Assembly: GCF_001425705.1 (NCBI RefSeq)
Contig: NZ_LMDC01000023.1
Location: 659,079-723,078 of the forward strand
Source of the DNA: Pelomonas sp. Root1217
GTDB taxonomy: Bacteria > Pseudomonadota > Gammaproteobacteria > Burkholderiales > Burkholderiaceae_C
Direction: 5' to 3'
Length of the DNA: 64,000 nt
Shown here: in pieces, positions 59,821 to 64,000 of the stretch
Layout: each line of letters begins with the position of its first letter
Position numbering within the stretch: position 1 is the stretch's first letter
Translations under genes and position numbers: made by a program
The notes under the pieces: model-generated
The model's input: only the letters and a program-made list of their open reading frames with translations
Database searches by the model: none
Told to the model about the DNA's origin: nothing

Positions 59821-61038
59821 TCAGTGGGCGTGCGGCGGCGTTGCGCGAGGATCGAGGTAGGGGTGGCGCGTCAGGTCTTCGCCGGGGGCGGGCCGCGCGC
59901 GCGGTGGCTCGGCAGGCACCTCGTCGCGCCGGTGCGGGTCGGCGCGGGCGGCTTCCCACTTGAGCTGCTCGCGCACGCCTTCGGCCCAGACGATGACCTC
60001 GGCCAGCACGTCGAACAGGTCGGGCGGAATGACCTCGCCCTCCTCGCAGCGCGCCAGCAGCTCGCGCGCCAGCGGCACATTGCGCACGATGGGCACACCG
60101 GCGTCCTCGGCCGCCTCGCGCATGGCCCGGGCGACATGGTCCTCGCCTTTGGCGCTGACGGTGGGCACCGGGCAGCGGCCGGGCTCGAAGTCGATGGCGA
60201 TGGCCACATGCGTCGGGTTGACGACCAGCGCATTGGCGCCGCGCGCGGCGGCCTGCTGGTTGCGTTGGCTCCACTCGGCATGGGCCTGCTTGCGCTGCTG
60301 CTTGAGATGCGGGTCGCCCTCGCTCTCCTTCATCTCCTGCTTGATGTCGCGCATGCTCATGCGCAGCTTCTTGGTGAAGCGGTGCCGCGTCCAGACGGTG
60401 TCCAGGAAGGCCACGCCGGCAAATACGCCGATCGTCCAGGCCAGGGTCTTGACCGTGCCCTCCCAGACCAGGCCGCCGAGGTGCTGTGGCGGCCTGTCCG
60501 TGCCCGAGGCCAGCCGCATCGCGTCGGGCAGCAGCAGCCGCGCGACCGCCCAGCCGATGCCCAGCAGCAGCGCCGTCTTCAGGATGCCCTTGATCAGTTC
60601 GACCAGGTTGTCCATCGAGAACATGCGCTTCAACCCTTCGGCCGGGTTCAGGTGCTCGAGCTTGGGCGCCACCTTCTCGAACGCCATCACCGGACCGGCC
60701 TGCAGGAACTCGACCAGCGTGCCCAGGGCCGCCACCGGGATGACGAGCAGGCCCACCAGCAGCAACGACAGCTCGACGCTTTGCCAACCGAGCAGCGCGG
60801 CGACATGGCCGAAGCCTTCCTCACGCCAGCCGGCTGACACGCGTGCGAACAAGGCCTCGCACAGGGCTGCGACCCGCTCGCAGGCCATGCGCAGGCATAA
60901 CGCGCCCATCACGAGCCAGACGAGCAGCGTCGCCGTGCTCGTCAGCTCCTTGCCCTTGGCGATATCGCCCTTCTTGCGGGCGTCCAGCAGGCGCTTCGCT
61001 GTGGGTTGTTCGGTCTTGTCGCCGCTGTCGTCGGCCAT
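59821..61038 (-). CDS. sctU: T3SS export apparatus switch protein SctU
   Basis: This 405-residue inner-membrane protein of the type III export gate controls substrate switching. The N-terminus DKTEQPTAKRLLDARKKGDI is family-standard. Four membrane segments follow (about 34-55, 85-108, 150-172, 195-215), then a cytoplasmic domain with the autocleavage motif Asn274-Pro-Thr-His277 (ALVVNPTHVAIAI). The KKGDIAKGKE start and close SctV favour the non-flagellar type over FlhB. The C-terminus has an unusual Pro/Arg-rich tail (about 365-405). AGGGA precedes the ATG. It heads a reverse-strand operon with the FliO-like, GNAT and DUF6683-like genes. Confidence 0.85.
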   Translation of the reverse strand: MADDSGDKTEQPTAKRLLDARKKGDIAKGKELTSTATLLVWLVMGALCLRMACERVAALCEALFARVSAGWREEGFGHVAALLGWQSVELSLLLVGLLVIPVAALGTLVEFLQAGPVMAFEKVAPKLEHLNPAEGLKRMFSMDNLVELIKGILKTALLLGIGWAVARLLLPDAMRLASGTDRPPQHLGGLVWEGTVKTLAWTIGVFAGVAFLDTVWTRHRFTKKLRMSMRDIKQEMKESEGDPHLKQQRKQAHAEWSQRNQQAAARGANALVVNPTHVAIAIDFEPGRCPVPTVSAKGEDHVARAMREAAEDAGVPIVRNVPLARELLARCEEGEVIPPDLFDVLAEVIVWAEGVREQLKWEAARADPHRRDEVPAEPPRARPAPGEDLTRHPYLDPRATPPHAH

Positions 61039-61050
61039 GGGTCCCTAACA

Positions 61051-61125
61051 CCTATTTCTAGGGGGTGCAAACGGGGTTTGTGAAAACTTGTTTTCAGTAC
61101 CGTGACCAGACCTACTTCTAGGGGG
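61051..61125. promoter_or_regulatory. Direct repeats and palindrome between sctU and the transglycosylase gene
   Basis: CCTATTTCTAGGGGG (61051-61065) and CCTACTTCTAGGGGG (61111-61125) start exactly 60 bases apart and flank the palindrome TGAAAAC-TT-GTTTTCA (61081-61096). The 315-base divergent gap (61039-61353) has no gene, so these are likely regulator sites for both operons. Confidence 0.55.
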
Positions 61126-61353
61126 CCTTTCACCCCGCTACGCACAGGGTGGTTGGCACGGCGCGACCGAACGATGCCCGGTCTCAGATTGCGACGGTGC
61201 AGCAGTTGTTTCCACGCGTAAACGTGGGGGGCGGCATCTTGCATACAAAGGAGCAATGTCTACGGGTCAGTCAGTTACTTCTGCTTGCAATGGTCAACAA
61301 GCCGGCAAGGCTTGCCCGCATAGTCCGCCCGGTCCAAAAAGCAGGGAAGACAA

Positions 61354-62103
61354 GTGTTCGGACTCCAACGGATCTGCCAGGTCATGGCGACCGGTGCGTT
61401 AGGCGCGGCCCCGCTGATGGGGGCATTCGCCGCCGCGCCGAACTGCCCGTCCCCTTCCGCCGAGGCGCTGCTGGATGCTGCCCCGGCCGCAGGCGACAGC
61501 GGCTTCGCGCTGACCGAGAAGCTTTGCCTGGCCACGCTCGTCAGGAGCCGCTCGGCACCGGTCGAATTGCCGGAGCCCGAGGCGCCTGCCATCGAAGTGC
61601 CACCCCCTGTACCTGCGGCACTGCCGCCGGCACCGGCCGTGATCCGATCCGCACCGGTCCGCGACGCCGCCGCGCAGGCCCGCATCCGCGCCCTGGCGCC
61701 GTTGATGGCCGAAGTGGCCCAGCGCCATGGCATCGACCCCTTGCTGCTGCACGCCCTGGCCCACATCGAGTCGCGCCACCAGAGCCAGGCCATCTCGGCA
61801 GCCGGCGCGCGTGGGCTGATGCAGGTCATGCCCGCCACCGGCCGCGGCCTGGGCGTGGCCGAGGCGGAGCGCGCGCTGCTGAGCCCCGAGACGAATCTCG
61901 AAGCCTCGGCGAAATACCTCAAGCAGCTGCAGGCCCGCTTCGGCAATGACCTGCGCCTGGTACTGGCCGCCTACAACGCCGGCGAGGGTGCCGTCGAACG
62001 CCACGGCCGGCGCGTGCCGCCCTTTGCCGAGACGCAGGCCTACGTGCGCAACGTCATGGCGGTCTACATCGAACTGCGCCGCCGGTTCGGAGCCCAGGCA
62101 TGA
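61354..62103 (+). CDS. T3SS-associated lytic transglycosylase
   Basis: This 249-residue protein starts at GTG after AGGGAAG. An N-terminal hydrophobic segment (about 10-27) serves as export signal. A Pro/Ala-rich linker (about 68-100) leads to a Slt-type goose-lysozyme-like domain (about 112-245) with catalytic Glu139 in ALAHIESRHQ, AAGARGLMQVMPATG and LAAYNAGEGAV. Such enzymes locally open peptidoglycan for secretion machines (IpgF/VirB1 role). The stop overlaps the sctV start (ATGA), so it is coupled to the export gate. Confidence 0.88.
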   Translation: MFGLQRICQVMATGALGAAPLMGAFAAAPNCPSPSAEALLDAAPAAGDSGFALTEKLCLATLVRSRSAPVELPEPEAPAIEVPPPVPAALPPAPAVIRSAPVRDAAAQARIRALAPLMAEVAQRHGIDPLLLHALAHIESRHQSQAISAAGARGLMQVMPATGRGLGVAEAERALLSPETNLEASAKYLKQLQARFGNDLRLVLAAYNAGEGAVERHGRRVPPFAETQAYVRNVMAVYIELRRRFGAQA

Positions 62104-64000
62104 GCGCCGCGAAGCGCCCCGACGGCCTGTCCGGCTACTTCGCCGCGGCCGACCAGCCGCGCGAGGGCCTGATCGCCCGCTTCAGCGACCTCTTCCTCGT
62201 CGCCGGCATCGTCGCCATCGTCGCCCTGATGGTGCTGCCGCTGCCGCTGTGGCTGATCGACCTGCTGGTGGCCGTCAACATCGCCTCGGGGCTGGTGTTG
62301 ATCCTGATCGCCGTCTACGTGGCCGGACCGCTGGAGTTCTCGGTCTTCCCGAGCGTGCTGCTGATGACGACGCTGTTCCGGCTGGCCCTGTCCATCGCCA
62401 CCACGCGGCTGATCCTGCTGCACGCCGATGGCGGCCACATCATCGCCACCTTCGGCAAGCTCGTGGCGGGCGGCAACCTGGTGGTCGGCCTGGTGGTGTT
62501 CCTCATCATCACGGTGGTGCAGTTCATTGTCATCGCCAAGGGCGCCGAGCGCGTGGCCGAGGTGGCGGCGCGCTTCTCGCTGGACGCCATGCCGGGCAAG
62601 CAGCTGTCCATCGACTCGGATCTGCGCTCCGGCCTAATCGACAAGGACGAAGCCAAGCGCCGCCGCCGCACGCTGGAGCTTGAGAGCAAGCTGCATGGCA
62701 GCCTCGACGGCGCGATGAAGTTCGTCAAGGGCGACGCCATCGCCGGCATCATCATCATCCTCATCAACCTGCTGGGTGGCCTGGCCATCGGCGTGCTGCA
62801 GCAGGACCTCAGCATGGGGGACGCCGTGCACCGCTACTCCATCCTGTCCATCGGCGAGGGCATGGTGGCGCAGATCCCGGCGCTGCTCGGTGCGATGGCC
62901 GCGGGCCTCTTGGTCACTCGAACCAACGACGACGAGAACGACCGCCACCTCGGCGACGCCATCCGCAAGCAGCTGGGCGCCAAGCCACGCGTGCACCTGA
63001 TGGCCGCCGGCATCTGCGTGCTTCTGGCCACGGTGCCCGGGTTCCCACCGCTGGTGTTCGGCCTGCTCGCCCTCGTCTTTGGCACGGCCGGCGTGTTGTT
63101 GATGCCCAGGGGCCGCGACTGGCTGACCCGGCGCATGCCCCAGCTCAATCCCCGCCGCAGCAAGCCCGAGGCCGGTGCGTTCAAGACGGCGCAGCTGCGC
63201 GTGCGGCCCTCCGTGCCGCTGCTGCTGGAGCTGCCGCAACCCATGCTCGGTGACGGTGGGCTGGCGGTGACGCGGGCCGTCGAGGCGATGCTGGACGAAC
63301 TGCAGCTCGACCAGGGCTTGCCGCTGCCGCGCGTGGCCCTGCACGGCCGCCTCGGCCGCGAGGGTTGGCGCCTGCTCGCGCATGAGGTGCCGCTTTCCGA
63401 AGGCGGCCAGGCCGGCGACGCCGCGGCCCTGGCCGAGCTGGTGCGCCAGGCGCTGCGCCGCAACGCCTCGCTGTTCATCGGCATCCAGGAAACCAGCGAG
63501 CTGCTGACCCGCGCCCAGGCCGAGCTGGCCGATGTCGTCAAGGAAGTGCTGCGCGCGCTGCCGGTGCAGAAGGTCACCGAGGTGCTGCGCCGCCTCGTCG
63601 CCGAGGAGGTCTCGATCCGCAACCTGCGCGACATCCTGGAAGCGCTCGCCGACGCCAGCCAGCGCGAGAAGGATGTGCAGGCGCTGACGGAGATGACGCG
63701 CATTGCGCTGCGCCGCCAGACCCACCACCGCATCTGCCCCAGCGGCGAGCTGCAGGCGCTGATGCTGTCGCCCGAGCTGGAGGCGCTGCTGCGCCAGAAC
63801 CTGCATGTCAGCGGCGGCGCCGCCCAGCTCGCCATCTCGCCCGACATGGCGCGCCAGCTCGCTGCCGATGTGCAGGCCCAGGTCGAGGCGCTGCGGCCGC
63901 AGGCCCTGGTCTGCGCCGTGGACCTGCGCTGGCATCTGCGCAAGCTCATCGAGACCGAGTGCTTCGACACCCCCGTGCTGTCCTTCCACGAACTGCTGCC
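62100..64000 (+). CDS. sctV: T3SS export gate protein SctV (3' truncated by window edge)
   Basis: The frame is open from the ATG at 62100 to the window end, 633 codons; about 50-60 residues of a normal SctV are missing. The N-terminal membrane domain (about seven to eight helices, 30-320) contains TTLFRLALSIATTRLILLHA, VVQFIVIAKGAERVAEVAAR, the FHIPEP-family region FSLDAMPGKQLSIDSDLRSG and DGAMKFVKGDAIAGIIIILI. The cytoplasmic nonamer-forming domain follows (about 355 onward) with VLRRLVAEEVSIRNLRDILE. MKFVKGDAIAGIII is the non-flagellar version. The start overlaps the transglycosylase stop. The rest of the T3SS presumably lies to the right. Confidence 0.93.
   Translation, partial: MSAAKRPDGLSGYFAAADQPREGLIARFSDLFLVAGIVAIVALMVLPLPLWLIDLLVAVNIASGLVLILIAVYVAGPLEFSVFPSVLLMTTLFRLALSIATTRLILLHADGGHIIATFGKLVAGGNLVVGLVVFLIITVVQFIVIAKGAERVAEVAARFSLDAMPGKQLSIDSDLRSGLIDKDEAKRRRRTLELESKLHGSLDGAMKFVKGDAIAGIIIILINLLGGLAIGVLQQDLSMGDAVHRYSILSIGEGMVAQIPALLGAMAAGLLVTRTNDDENDRHLGDAIRKQLGAKPRVHLMAAGICVLLATVPGFPPLVFGLLALVFGTAGVLLMPRGRDWLTRRMPQLNPRRSKPEAGAFKTAQLRVRPSVPLLLELPQPMLGDGGLAVTRAVEAMLDELQLDQGLPLPRVALHGRLGREGWRLLAHEVPLSEGGQAGDAAALAELVRQALRRNASLFIGIQETSELLTRAQAELADVVKEVLRALPVQKVTEVLRRLVAEEVSIRNLRDILEALADASQREKDVQALTEMTRIALRRQTHHRICPSGELQALMLSPELEALLRQNLHVSGGAAQLAISPDMARQLAADVQAQVEALRPQALVCAVDLRWHLRKLIETECFDTPVLSFHELL

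Noticed and set aside
62100-64000. Calling the last gene flagellar FlhA
   Set aside because: The DGAMKFVKGDAIAGIII segment and the coupled transglycosylase fit SctV; no flagellar genes accompany it, apart from the FliO-like protein, which is flagged separately.

Overview
The window is about 70 percent GC, densely coded and split between both strands. Its gene content points to a betaproteobacterium of the order Burkholderiales, probably in the Roseateles/Pelomonas/Mitsuaria/Rubrivivax neighbourhood. The supporting genes are a CueR/CopA pair, UbiA and UbiC, a bifunctional PutA with an Lrp-type regulator, a PEP-CTERM/PrsT pair and a non-flagellar type III secretion system (T3SS). This placement rests on protein character and gene content only; no search was run.

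Layout. 0-3.3 kb: the 3' end of a LysR regulator, then copA-cueR behind a CueR-type promoter. 3.4-6.2 kb: two secreted or periplasmic proteins and a PLP enzyme of the alpha-oxoamine synthase family. 6.3-13.3 kb: glutathione transferase, ubiA, an S41 peptidase lipoprotein, two tandem Gfo/Idh/MocA oxidoreductases and an HPP-CBS membrane protein. 13.5-19.6 kb: an AP2-like protein, ubiC-proC, a hydrolase-like lipoprotein, a membrane protein and an ABC exporter. 19.6-23.8 kb: a four-gene flavinylation-type redox operon (PepSY, DUF2271 with an ApbE target motif, a PepSY-TM flavoreductase, ApbE). 24-27.4 kb: small conserved proteins and a candidate small RNA. 27.5-32.7 kb: a solute-binding protein, putA and its divergent Lrp-type regulator. 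32.9-34.4 kb: a clearly foreign, lower-GC esterase-PA14 gene. 34.5-44.4 kb: a propeller-diguanylate cyclase, DUF2059-like protein, UDG-fold protein, dienelactone hydrolase, PrsT, PEP-CTERM protein and ribA. 44.4-48.6 kb: a NitT/TauT-type ABC importer without a binding protein, and a DUF1697 protein.

48.7-64 kb is the accessory part and the most interesting. It holds a DUF1521 protein with a GDPHV autocleavage-type motif, a PD-(D/E)XK nuclease-like toxin or effector, a terminator and a probable immunity gene. Next come a reverse-strand cluster of three paralogous beta-propeller proteins with two companions, a glycine-zipper secreted-type protein, and a large nested inverted-repeat element. The region ends in the T3SS genes: FliO-like, sctU, a divergent lytic transglycosylase, and sctV running off the right edge. 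My reading is that this is the flank of a T3SS island carrying candidate secreted substrates, one with its own immunity gene. A 16-base motif shared upstream of two substrate-like genes, and 60-bp spaced repeats between sctU and the transglycosylase, may be the control sites of this system.

Non-coding structure is also rich. There is a three-copy hairpin repeat family, a repeat apparently captured in frame inside putA, a CACAGAG-type hairpin inside the ABC operon, and the three-way-junction inverted repeat near 58.1 kb. I saw no tRNA, rRNA, CRISPR array or intact insertion sequence.
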